Of a DNA stretch of 60,000 nucleotides, positions 48,101 through 58,895 are shown one piece after another. Under the pieces are notes generated by a model. The model was not told where the DNA came from and made no database searches. It saw only the letters and a list, made by a program, of their open reading frames with translations. How positions within the stretch are numbered: the first letter of the stretch is position 1; each line of letters opens with the position of its first letter. The DNA lies in contig CAIIXF020000004.1 in the NCBI GenBank assembly GCA_903813345.2, positions 13,664,196-13,724,195 on the forward strand. Direction: 5' to 3'. This stretch comes from Owenia fusiformis. Lineage: Eukaryota; Annelida; Polychaeta; Sabellida; Oweniidae. A program made the position numbers and the translations under genes.

Positions 48101-51100
48101 AAGAAAAAAAACTAGAAATACATGTACATAATAAAACTGAACAACAGCTCGAACTAATTATTCTAATTAACTAATTATTAAACTACTTAAATCAAAGCCT
48201 GACTTTGATTGTAACCATGGAAAAAATCACACGCGTAGATATTCAAACATGCAATGTTCTGTATATATTGACAAACATTTGTGATTATATTTAGTGGATA
48301 TATTATAATAAAATACATACCAGCGACATCTTTTCTTGGTGAATTAAGAGGGCCAAGTCTGCCTGGGGGTATTTCCGTTATTTTGTTAAGATATGCATCT
48401 GTAGGTGTAGGATTATGTGTGGTATAGGCTACCGACAGAAACAATCGCTAAAACGTAAATATGAAACCAAAATGGCGAAAGGAGGATTACCTATTGAATG
48501 ACAGGAAAATTGAATTTTTGAATTCTTGGTTTTTCCGATATTGTAACAATACAATAATAGTTAGTTAACTGGAATGTTTACAAGTTGCAACTATTAGAAG
48601 TTAGCTGTAAAACGATAAAATTCGCCATGCTTCGTTGATTTTGTATCGTATATGTATATAAACAAAATGAATATGAATATAATCTATGCCATAGTTATTA
48701 ATGTATGCTAATATTTATATTGAAGTCAATGTCGTCGATGTTCAGTTTACCGCAACGTTACAGAAGAAATTTATTGATAATTGCTCCTTAAGTTTTTAAA
48801 TCAAAATGAATTATGTATATTCGTTTCTCAGAGAATGTGTAATTAAAACTTAAAGGAAGAATCAGATCTATAGGGGTGACAGAATTTCAAGCAACACACA
48901 CACAACTGACCTACCAATCTATTCTTCACAATCTCAAATACAATATCTCCAAAAAGCTTCGCGATATGTTATAAATTGGTGAAGTTATTATGGATTCAAA
49001 GTGCAAAAATAGGTGAAAAATGTGTAAATTCTCCGAAATAATAAGAATGGTAACCACAGAAAAATAATACATTATTGTAAAAATTTAGTTTCCCTGAAAT
49101 GAAGAGTGCACTTTGTGGATTTTTAGAAAATAGACATAACAGGGATTACATGAACCAGAAATATTCTAAAATTGAAATTTTGTTGGCCTGCTCGCTAGAT
49201 CTGATTCTCTTTTTAAGGTTTGAATCAAGGGACTTCATGACATCATAATGAAATATACCTTTTCAGGATTATGATCCACAATCCTTCCTACTGCCTTGTC
49301 TGTTATCAAATCAGGCCCGAAAAGTCCACCAGCGTCAATAACTGGTCTTTCATTATCCATAAGATCGATTCCTAGCAATGGGGAAAATATTTTTCCTAAT
49401 TTAAGATTCTTGGTTTTAGTATGATTTTGATGATTACGTTTAAAATTGACGACCATGTATTAACATGTGGTTCAATATTAAAGTGTGTTGTCAACCTTGA
49501 TACGATATAATGCCATATTACTACTATACTTTTTAATAAATATTATCCCAAATTATACTATAGCATATTTAAGAAATATAGACCGAAGAGCAGGGCTACT
49601 AGTTTCGAAAACACCTCACAGGTCGAAGGCACAAACGTTGTCTGTAAAAAGCCTGGTCTGGTTAAAAAGCTTTTGTGCCTAGACCTAAGGGGTGTATTCG
49701 AAACTAGTAGCCTTGCTCTGAGGTCTATCTTACGATTCGGACATGAAAATTCACCAGAATATTGCAAAATCGTCAATTTCGATGCTCATTTCCACTTTTA
49801 CATTTCTACTTCCGGTTAAGCGTTTGGCTGTTCCAATTTGTTTACTTACTTCCTGACCCCGACTTAAGTTTTTATTGACATTTCGGCTTGTTTTATTGGT
49901 TACACGCATATCTACTACATTGATAATTATTGAAATTATTGAGATTGCAGTTTACAAATGCTTCGAGAGAAAAGTTTGGCTCCGGGCAATTTCTCCCTGC
50001 CATTTTGAATTTTGAAGACGAGAAGGGGATGCGAAAAGAAAGGGACGGCCTAAACTGACCAATGAGTGCACTGTACGAAACACTTAGTACAGAGCCGGGG
50101 AATTGATCTTACCTGCGACATTGTGATTTTTGTCCCAGCAGCTCTTAATGCAATCTCTTAATATGCTACCTCTGTTTAAGCAGCATGGTTTTCCCACTGT
50201 TGTCTCATCACCTCTTTTGATACACGACGTTGCCGTATGATTTATATGATCAGTCCAAGCTACGTAGCTACCTAAGTTAAACGTTACGATATTGTGATGT
50301 GTACATAGTACCTTCACGGAAAACTTTGTTGGAAAAATCCTTATGTATGTATTTATGTTTGCAACTTACATTAAAACCAACATTCGCGATGTTCGCGTTT
50401 TTGTTTAATGTTTAAGAAAAACGTGAAAATAAAAAGTTATCCAATTAAAATTTCAGCCCTGCAATAACACGTTATTTTTTCTTAAGATTACATTTTCCAA
50501 TTTGACATATGTAACTTTACAAAATTTGCTTAATTGTTTGTTAAAGAGTGTTTGCAATTAGTACAGTGAAAATGACGTGTGGTTTTCAAAGAAAGTATAA
50601 CTTGTGAATAAAAAGATAACAATTAAACATAGCTTTAAACATAACATATCTTTACCATAAAAATAATCAAATCCTCTGTTTCTAGGTAAACAAGACGTCC
50701 TTGAATATCCCATATGCCATTTACCAATGAAAGACGTAGAGTAACCAACACGTTGTAACCTCTCAGCCAGATTAAGTTCATCGTGGGGAATACAATTGTC
50801 TACGGCATTAGGAATAAACGACATTGCCCCAGTATTTGGCTTAAAATGTGATTAAGTACGGTTTTCATATAATATACAAACGGTACTTTAATGCAGTAAC
50901 TGTTTAAAAAACATGTTATAGAGAGAATGATGTTTGTGGATGAAGTTACTTATGTTGAATGCTTGATAACGTGTGTCCGATATACTATGGTATACTATAT
51001 TTCTCATATAGTATACTCACAAAGTACTTCCCTGTCATCAAACTTGCTCTAAAAGCGGTTGAAAAGGTGTCAACATAGTAATTATCCAATTGGATTCCTT

Positions 51101-52995
51101 CTCCCGCCAAGGCATCTATGACAGGGGTTACAAACTTGGGGTTCCTAAACCCAACGTCATTGTACCCGAGTGCGTCAGTAATTACAAGAACAATATTAGG
51201 AGCATCTACAAAGATAGCATGGCCAAAGTGTGTTTATATTTTTACGAACCCACATTGTTATATTGCCACCCGTTCATATTGACTTACTCTAGGCTACAGC
51301 CAAATGTGTTACCTTATCATATAGTATATCAGGGTCTCTAAACAGTTTACATTTAAATAAATAAACACAAGGAGCACACGTGTCTCGAACTCGCAACCTC
51401 GTTGCGGCGCCCAATCGCCTAGCCCGAACGTGCCGGCGCTCAAGCCCTCTTGGCCAACTCGACAACCCCAAAAAAGGTTGTTTTGTCAGTCGATCTGACT
51501 AGAGGCAGCTGATGTTAAACAGTCTTAAAATCACAGCAGTTGGTGGAATCATAATACAGATCAATTATTTGATGCCTGGTGTCATATTCAGGGGAAGCCA
51601 TTAAACCAATCCCTAGCAAAACCTGATTCCAAAAATTCGCTTTCTCACCTTGTTTCTTAGGAGTGTCACACATCGCTCCTTGCCAATCTGGTGTACAATA
51701 GCAAGCGATGCCTGGCTTCATTGACGATGACGCTTTACACGTCCCACCATTTTTACATGGGTTTGGTGTGCAACGTTCACATGTTGGTCCACTCCAACCA
51801 GGTCTGCACTGGCAGATGTAACCTTCTGTGCTGTTCATACACACTCCGCTATTTTTACATGGATTTGGTTCACACTTATTGCTATCCCGTGCATTGCAGG
51901 CTTCCCCTCTCCAGCCTTGTCTACATATGCAATTCACCCCCGAGTCGACTATTGTACATTTACCTCTGTTCATGCATGGGTTCGGTGAACATGGGTCTCT
52001 TTGTAAGCATTTAGGTCCACCCCATGTAGATGGGCATTCACACGTTATTCCCTTTCCATTCTCCGTTATACACTTTCCATTGTTCTGACATGGATTATCC
52101 GCACATTTTTTAATCTTTTTTTCACACCTTTTCCCTGTTCTGCCCTTTTTACATAGACATTTGAATTTGGAGTCCCTCTCGATACATCTGCCTCTATGCT
52201 TACATGGCTTAGAAAGACACACGTCTGGTAGTCTGTTCAGAGAACATGTTTGGCCACTGTATCTCCAACCACATAAACATCTGAATTCACTTCTGTCTGA
52301 GGCCAGATATTCGCATGCTCCTTTATTTTGACAAGGGTTTGGCGAACAGACATCCTTTGTTTCGCACCGTCGACCAATCCATGTAGGTCTACATTTGCAT
52401 ATCACCTCCTTCTCTTGACCTGGGTTATGGCATCGTCCGTCATTCATGCATGGATTGGGAATACATGGATCGACGAAACGTGAACATCTTGGGCCACTCC
52501 AACCTGGGCTACAGACACATATATACTCTGTTCCAACGATAACACAAAGTCCACCGTTCATGCATGGTGCACCACTACATGGATCGGGGGGCCATATTGT
52601 CTCTGAAATAAAACATTGTGTAAATATATGGACATCACATGATTGGCACTTTCACCATTGAAAAACAATTTGTAAGAGTAGTCAAAAATCCTTAAAATGA
52701 TGGAGGAAATATTGCAAGGTTTGGTTGGCTCCAGATCCTTTGTTTCGAAAGCCATGTATCAAAAGCATATGACAACGATCCCCCGAAACAAACCAATATT
52801 TTTTGTCTATGCCATATTATTCGATTATGGAGAATGAGATTCGGTCAAAAAGCCTATACATAGTCTATGCCAAGTGCTACAAGTGCAGTACATTAGAAAC
52901 AGCGATATGGTCATATTAAAATACTCACCCCCTTTTACTCTCAAAATTGCAAATCCCATCAAACATATGACATAAAGGCAAAACTTTGTGCACAT
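45200..52995 (-). CDS. Gene 2: secreted EGF(8)-arylsulfatase-like protein, predicted inactive
   Basis: Thirteen exons in transcript order: 52995-52929, 52602-51649, 51205-51021, 50839-50656, 50271-50113, 49371-49259, 48447-48321, 48096-48001, 47718-47602, 47101-46975, 46532-46387, 45959-45796, 45364-45200 (TAG). They sum to 2604 bases, 867 aa, with GT-AG junctions and consistent phases. Residues 1-22 are a hydrophobic signal peptide (an earlier Met at 53049 is in frame but adds a polar lead). Residues about 26-338 hold eight EGF-like repeats and 341-867 the ARSB-type sulfatase domain. Against ARSB: D53 is D351, D54 is A352, C91 is S389, R95 is R393, K145 is K442, H147 is H444, H242 is H565, D300 is D629, N301 is H630, K318 is T646. 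The nucleophile is lost, so catalysis by the usual route is not expected; weak metal or sulfate binding is possible. Confidence 0.88.
46187..46368. mobile_element. MITE in gene 2 intron
   Basis: Ends TTGTATTCGCGAATGCA and TGCATTCACGAATACAAG are inverse, and inner words AACCTACTATTTTATT / AATAAAATAGTAGGTT also pair. It occupies much of the intron between exons 45959-45796 and 46532-46387. Confidence 0.75.
47262..47510. mobile_element. Two adjacent palindromes in gene 2 intron
   Basis: The first (47262-47395) pairs ATTGAATGATTTGAAGTGCA with TGCACTTCAAATCATTCAAT. The second (47410-47510) pairs CCTGTATTGCTACTGAGATTGTC with its inverse. Both contain GCAATACAG words, so the two may be related or nested. 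They lie between exons 47101-46975 and 47718-47602. Confidence 0.7.
48448..49258. other. Gene 2 intron, no feature recognised
   Basis: AT-rich intron between the 113-bp and 127-bp sulfatase exons; I see no inverted arms or ORFs worth naming. Confidence 0.4.
49578..49727. mobile_element. MITE family B, copy 2
   Basis: ATAGACC...GGTCTAT ends and the CTAGTTTCGAA core, as in copy 1 at 11141-11304; the bases outside both ends (AAGAAAT, TTACGATTCGGACATGAAAA) are also shared. Within a gene 2 intron. Confidence 0.7.
51021..51205 (-). other. Gene 2 exon carrying the sulfatase nucleophile region
   Basis: It reads [17 protein letters not shown] and [15 protein letters not shown]. One of the two N-terminal metal Asp residues survives (T-D-A-L-G), while the formylglycine Cys is Ser and the motif Pro is Ala, exactly as in gene 1. 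Same length (185 bp) and phase as the gene 1 exon. Confidence 0.9.
51365..51475 (-). repeat. tRNA-derived SINE
   Basis: On the - strand: GAGTTGGCCAAGAGGGCTTG (A-box with TGGCC-A-x-GG) followed some 55 bases later by GGTTGCGAGTTCGAGAC (B-box). It lies in the gene 2 intron before the 51205-51021 exon. The B-box segment matches 58740-58760 closely, suggesting one SINE family. Confidence 0.6.
51649..52602 (-). other. Gene 2 exon encoding eight EGF-like repeats
   Basis: A single 954-bp phase 1-1 exon with eight six-cysteine units, several with the core NPC-x-N-x-G-x-C. One unit (GRTGKRC) is unusually basic. It joins the signal exon directly, with no TSP1-like exon between, and joins the sulfatase domain at K-K-Q-D-A-P-N, matching K-Q-D-T-P-N in gene 1. 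Confidence 0.88.
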
Positions 52996-53080
52996 TGTTA
53001 ATAATTTATATCCTTTAGTCGTTTGCGTTAATATGATGTTAATGTGCAATCACTTTAACAATATAGGTATAAACAGATTG

Positions 53081-53090
53081 TTTTATATTG
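53081..53090 (-). promoter_or_regulatory. Possible TATA box of gene 2
   Basis: On the - strand this reads CAATATAAAA, about 85 bases upstream of the favoured ATG at 52995. The region is AT-rich, so a chance match is quite possible. Confidence 0.25.
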
Positions 53091-53099
53091 CAGTATAGT

Positions 53100-53878
53100 A
53101 TCCCTGACTCGTACTGAAAGAGTTACGACAATTTTCCACTATGCTTAAGTTTGCGATGATAAATTCAATACGTGCAAGACAACCTCTTATTTTTTTATTT
53201 TAAAAATTAAACATTCGGTAGCTTTAAATGTGCGGAATAGTACGTGTATAATAGCGATTGATATAGGATTGTATTTACAGACGCAACAACCTTCCTTATT
53301 CAGAACAGTTAACGCCTATCTAATCATGTTTTATTTTTGGTACTTTCCCGTCTGTATTTGGGAATACAACAGTTATTGATCATAACATGGACATTTCGTG
53401 ATTTTTTCATCAAGCACTTGATACCGCTGGGAGGGGGCAAATGGGCAAACCTTTCTCAGGAATCAAATAATCGTAGATATATCCGATGGGAACAACCCGG
53501 GCCATGGAATCCTCTGAACTGTTAAATTATTTTAAATAGTTGCTGTTGAGTGATGTCAATGCAAAATCTTTGAAGTCCAACAGAAATCTGTCAGGGTCAC
53601 TATAAATAAACAAAATAGTATATCGGTATGCAATTATCAACAAACAATGAATCAGTTGCAACCATTAGCGTCGGATTATTGCTATTCTATACAAACATTA
53701 TACGGATATATTCTAATGTGGTATCAAATTGTCGTTGATCTAATGTTTAGGTATATTATATATTAGATATATGAGTTCATGTTTATTTAATATTATTTAT
53801 CTATTTTATTAAAGTGTCACCTAATATGTCGAGTGTTTGGCTATTTGTAGTATTTCAAAATGAAGTTTTCTGTTGGTA
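53100..53878. other. Gene 2 upstream region, no other gene seen
   Basis: AT-rich. A 62-codon ORF at 53337-53525 has no recognisable domain. This should contain upstream regulatory sequence of gene 2. Confidence 0.35.
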
Positions 53879-54240
53879 CAGGGTGACACAAAAAGTGCCA
53901 CCCACCTCAAGTTGAATAACTTTTTTTTATCTTTATGATTCCCGATGACTTCTTCTTTTGCACATAAAACTGGACAGCATGGAGCAACTATACAAGATGT
54001 TACAGATGACAAGATCAATTATGTGGATTTTTTATGATGTATGTAACAAACCCCCAAACCATAGAACTCCTTAAGATAGAGATCACAAGAAAGATCAGGG
54101 CCATTTCTGTGGGGGAATGTGCTAGGGTTGTCAATAACGTTACCCACAGAATCCAGGTGTGCCTGGCATTCAGAGAAAATCATTTAACGCTCATGAAAGT
54201 GTACCAGTTGAGCTAGTCATCTGAAACGTCTAGAAAGTGT
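53879..54240 (+). mobile_element. Truncated mariner-like element
   Basis: It starts CAGGGTGACACAAAAAGTGC, a mariner-type terminus. Bases 54034-54216 encode VTNPQTIELLKIEITRKIRA and GECARVVNNVTHRIQVC, which match the C-terminal helix-rich tail of Tc1/mariner-type transposases. The right terminus is absent and the catalytic core is deleted. Confidence 0.65.
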
Positions 54241-54526
54241 TTTATTTGATTTTCAAGTTTTTTATTTGAATAAAGATCATGACCAATAGAAATGTTCTTA
54301 TGAGATTTCGCATTTATTATACGTGTGTAAAACATTTTCATTACAATACATATACGGGACTCATTTTGACCAGTATCATACTCAAACTGAGATATTTACA
54401 ATAGGCTGGTATTTTAAAATGAAATCGAGGCTACTATGCGTTCATTTGTTACTGTGTGTAGCTTTAAAGGAATATTCCTTGCCAGACCCTTTCTCTCTTG
54501 ATATGGTAGCTATAATCATATATATA

Positions 54527-55577
54527 CAGGGTGATCAATAAATAAGGTAAAAGTATCTGGTATTTTGTAAATATTGGTCCAAACATCCTGAAATTTGGTC
54601 AGAATATACCTTTAACATTTCTAAATTAAAACATATAAATATATAAATTCTGTCATCTGATTGGTTAATATTATAGTTACCATGGCAACTGGAGTCGGAG
54701 GTACCCGGGGCAATTTAATTGCGTCCAATTTGAACGAAAAATGATAAAAAGCACCTCTTTTTCAAACTGAAAAGAAATAAACATGGGTGCCAGCATTTAT
54801 TGTTTTAATACTTAGTTACCATTGTTACATACTTTCTTGCAAATTTGGTGTTTGATGTCACGGAAAGGATAAATATATAATGATAACTGATGTGATCATA
54901 GAAAGTCTATGACACAGGTCAATGATGAAAAACAATACAGAAGAGATTTGATGAGAGCAAAGAGGAAGAAGAGGCCCGTAAAATTTTCACATTGCACTGG
55001 GATAATGCTTCATCTCACAATGCTATTCTCACGGTACATCGGGTACAAGCCATTGAAGCACTGGGTTTCCTACTGTTAGGTCATGTTATATGCTCTCCTG
55101 ACTTGTCCCCTAATGATTTTACCTTCATGGCGACCTGGAGAGGGAGTTGAGGTAGTTTCTCATGGGAAGACTTGAAGTCAGCTATCTTAAGAATTTGCAG
55201 CAGGCTATGGGAAAATGGGTTTAAAAAGGTGTTCAAAGACTGGAGTAGAAGACATGAACTACATGGTAAAAACAAAGGACATAAGGTAGAGTAGTTATGA
55301 AGTATAAAATAAGAATATGATATGTCATTTCAATTGTGATTTGAAATATATTATCAAAAGCGCTTCGACTGAAAATTTAGTTCTTTGATAGTTGCCCCGG
55401 GTCTTCATGCTTTCTGTTGCTATGGCAACCATAACTTCAACCAATCACATCACTTTGATCTGTAACTTAATATTTCAATTCAATAATGTTTGAACATTAT
55501 TCTGTGCAAATTTTATGAGGATTGGGTAAAATCTGAAGAAATGCCAGATACTTTTACCTTATTTATTGATCACCCTG
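54527..55577 (+). mobile_element. Mariner-like transposon with dead transposase
   Basis: CAGGGTGATCAATAAATAAG and its inverse TTATTTATTGATCACCCTG bound 1051 bp, with TA on both sides (54525-54526, 55578-55579). Around 54990-55260 the + strand reads LHWDNASSHNA and CSPDLSPNDF (second and third Asp motifs of the mariner DDD transposase), with stops and shifts, so it is inactive. Confidence 0.8.
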
Positions 55578-56023
55578 TAGTTTCCATATTTAGCAAAACA
55601 TGGGAAAATGTTTTAATATGGTCAATATTGATCATTTAAAAATCTAGTGCTTATTTCCAGTGAGCTGCCATCTTTTAAGATTTCTTGCAGGAAGTGATGT
55701 CATCAACTCTCAACTTCTATAACCTTGCCCATAACAGTATAGGAAAGTAGCACAAAATCACTTCTAGACAAGTGATCATTACTTTCTGTGCAAAAATATT
55801 TTCAGGGCTTGTCAACTTAGAATAAAAGAAGAGATTTTCAGAAGGATTAAATAAGATACAAAGTTGAAAAAGAATATTTAGCTGGTTTTGTAATTCTTAA
55901 TAGCTCCTCACCTAATGCTATATGCAAAGTTGAGAGTCGATGACATCATTTCCTGTGTGAAATTTTAAAAGATGGCAGCTTACTGGAATTGAGCATCACA
56001 TTTCTAAGTGATCAAAGGACGAT

Positions 56024-56406
56024 TCTCGGTTTGGAGAACAGTCTCCTGGGCTAATATTTTTTCATGAAAAATATAGAAATATTACCCAAATTAAACTATG
56101 AATATTCAAAAGAGGACATTTAAATCTACAAGATGTAAAAATATCAAATTGGTCTGGAGCAGGGATAACCCTCTATTAGACCGATTTTAATAAAATACAA
56201 GTCTCTATTTAGGGAAAGAAGTTCATCAGTGTACTTCGCTAATATTTTTTTGAGAAAAATCTAGAAATATTACCCAAATTAAATTATGACTATTCAAAAG
56301 AAGACATTCAAATCTTTATTATGTACAAAAATCAAATTTGTCCGAAGCAGGGATAATGCTCATTTAGATTGATGAACTTCGTTCTCCAAACCGAGAATCG
56401 TCCTTT
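56024..56406. mobile_element. MITE family D, copy 2
   Basis: AAAGGACGATTCTCGGTTTG...GTCCTTT ends; 383 bp; its body is the reverse orientation of 37494-37887, including the duplicated GGGATAAC/GGGATAATGCTC blocks. Confidence 0.8.
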
Positions 56407-56935
56407 GACCATATCAAAACATTTTAGCGTGTTTTGCTAAACATGACAAGCATATATATGGTTATAGCTACCATATGAGGAGAGAGATGGTTTGGCAAGG
56501 AATATTCCTTTAATTGATGTGCTAGTGGTCATAGAGAACAGTGCAAACCCAATCTCGGCAAGTCTCAGAAAAGACGCAACTTAAGTTCATACATTATTAA
56601 AGGTGAGCACTTAGCAAATCATTAAACGTATGTAAATGGATTCATTGATAGATTGTTTCTGAATGATATAAATCATTGTAGGTGTGCCAGTTACTCTAAT
56701 AATGTTTCCTTATTCAGTTGTACTATTAATGTCATTTGTAAACCTAATTGAAAAAGCTCATCAAGCATTGGCGAAAACATCACAACATAATATTATTGCA
56801 GGTCAAATAGCTAGGCTGCGAGAAACGTGGAGTGGAAAATGCATTTGTAGAGCACCGTTAACAGGATAAAACACTGGCTTCATTCATCACTTCCTGTGCA
56901 CGTATCTGAAATGATAGAATAAGCGTTACATCAAA

Positions 56936-58695
56936 ATGAGTATAATCATTAGAGCGATCCTATTTGGGGGAATATGTATCCTCGCCGTGGAATGTTCAAT
57001 TGGACACGTGTTTCATAAAAGGAGAAACACCAGAGCCCTAAATGTGACGTATGCGATGCCGTTCTTATCAGTCGACGAGTGCGCAGTTTTCTGCGCATCG
57101 ACAGATGGGTGTACTCACTTCAATTTCCGGAAGTTGAATGGAAACGACACATGCAATTTATTGAAGAAAGATTGCACAATTGCTAAAGGCAAAGACCACG
57201 ATTATGATCTATGGCATATTGGATCACGACCCGGTTTGTTCATATACTTTCTACATTTTACCATCGTTTGGGTAGCATTAGCCTTGCATAGTCGGTGTCT
57301 TTTTATTGTTTTGGTTTTATTTTCACCATAAAAATCGAGATAGATAAGAGATAATTATTGGGCAAGGATAGGATAGCAGTCAAAACTTGCAATACAATAT
57401 TTGTTGACATCTTTTCGTATTAAAACGCTTTGAAACCTTCATAATTTGACGATGCATTTAATTGCAATTAGCATGTCTTGTTTTTTTACACCTTGAATTT
57501 TCGTATATTGCAGCAGGGTTGATCTATGTCGGCTGCACAAGCGTTACTGATTCAAAAAATAACAATTACCATGACAACAACATGACCATATATGGCTGTG
57601 TTGATTACTGCGCAAGCCGAGGTAAGGAAAATGGAGAAAGTAATGACACATTAAACCATTATAAACATCGATATTTTTGCCATATATGGTGTAATGGGCT
57701 TTACCTTATTATCACGTATAGTCATGTCATGATTATAAAATTCAAAATCAAAACATCCGCCATTTTTTCACTTCCAAATTTGAATTGCGAGTTTTGGTGT
57801 TATTTCCAAACAAACAATAAAAACACACAAGAAGTGATCAAGATATTAGTTTAAATCCTTTGAATTACTCATTATTATGAATTTATAATCAGTTACAATA
57901 TCAGAAATTAATGACATTTTCAATGTTGTCATCGATCAAAGTCGAATATCGAGTTGAGACCCCGGGAGCCAATCCTCCTTGCCAAGGATTATTGGGTCCA
58001 AATTCTTTTTGCAGTTCATTGCAGAACTTTCCATAGCAATTGACACTGACGTTCATGCTTGGACATTAAACATATCGAGTTTGAATAATGGGAGCCAATT
58101 CTTCTTGACATTTCACGATATGAATGTAAATATGAAAATTATGAAAACAGTTTCGACATCGCAAGAATTTATTTCAATACAGTTAGATTACATTTATTTT
58201 TGATTTAGTTTAAACCATTTGGTCTTTTAGCATGATGGAAGTGCAAAATGCATAACAGGGTCGTTGAGACCGTTCGTTCTCGTTTGGGTTATGACACATG
58301 GGTTGACTGTATTATGGTTAATAAATACATACTGATGAACTTACTCGTTTCGATATCTTTGCTGTCAGGAGCATATATTTTTATACTTGTGAACACCAGC
58401 ATCCATATTTTTAAAATCCAAAGTTGCTTGTATAATTATTGAAATCTAATCAAAATGTTTTGGAAAATACATATATATATATATATACAGTAGAAACATA
58501 AATTTTCATATATTTCATATTTTAGGTTTCAGATATGCAAAGGCATATGAAGGTTTTCGTTGTATGTGCGGAGGGTCCATTAACTGGGTTGAGGAATATG
58601 AAAATGGCTGCACAACGACGTGTATTGGAAACTCATCCCAAATATGTGGCGGGGCCTCCTCTCAATATTTATCAACATACCTACTGACCTATTGA
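56936..58695 (+). CDS. Small secreted PAN/apple-like plus WSC domain protein
   Basis: Three exons: 56936-57233, 57514-57621, 58526-58695 (TGA); 576 bases, 191 aa, all junctions phase 1. Residues 1-20 form a signal peptide (IIIRAILFGGICILAVEC). Residues about 40-95 look PAN/apple-like: DECAVFCASTDGCTHFNF then DTCNLLKKDC. Residues about 101-187 form a WSC domain: LIYVGCT, MTIYGCVDYCASRG, then FRYAKAYEGFRCMCGG, CTTTCIGN and ICGGASS. WSC and PAN modules bind carbohydrate or protein ligands, so an extracellular lectin-like role is plausible but inferred. The first donor (GTTTGT) is weak. The second acceptor is CAGCAG, so a one-residue splice variant is possible (start 57514 or 57517). AATAAA at 58887-58892 could end the transcript. 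Confidence 0.75.
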
Positions 58696-58696
58696 C

Positions 58697-58800
58697 ACTG
58701 TTAGTCACGTCGTGGATAGTTCGAGCCAGGCGCATGCATGCCGTAACCACGAGGTTGCGAGTTCGAGAACCGTTTTATCCATTTACGACACAGAAGGGAC
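58697..58800 (+). repeat. tRNA-derived SINE fragment
   Basis: Contains GAGGTTGCGAGTTCGAGAACC (B-box) with an upstream GTGGATAGTTCGAGC A-box-like word. It begins right after the PAN/WSC stop codon, so the 3' UTR would include it. Related to the SINE at 51365-51475. Confidence 0.5.
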
Positions 58801-58895
58801 AACAACGCATGCGTGGATTACAACCTCTCACAATTTTCGATTTCGATACATCTGATAAATAGTTACATGTTAAGGTTTCATAGATGAATAAATGG

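Larger units (their letters stand above)
54464..56513. mobile_element. Foldback element interrupted by two later insertions
   Basis: Left end TTAAAGGAATATTCCTTGCC (54464) and its inverse ending at 56513, with matching sub-terminal arms (TATGGTAGCTATAATCATAT / ATATATGGTTATAGCTACCA, and AGCAAAACATGGGAAAATGT / ACATTTTAGCGTGTTTTGCT). A mariner sits in the left arm and a MITE D in the right arm; without them the element is about 615 bp. Confidence 0.75.

Noticed and set aside
56684-56869. ORF ending in an EGF-like TWSGKCICR word
   Set aside because: Only a fragmentary resemblance, other cysteines are missing and it is not linked to an exon structure.
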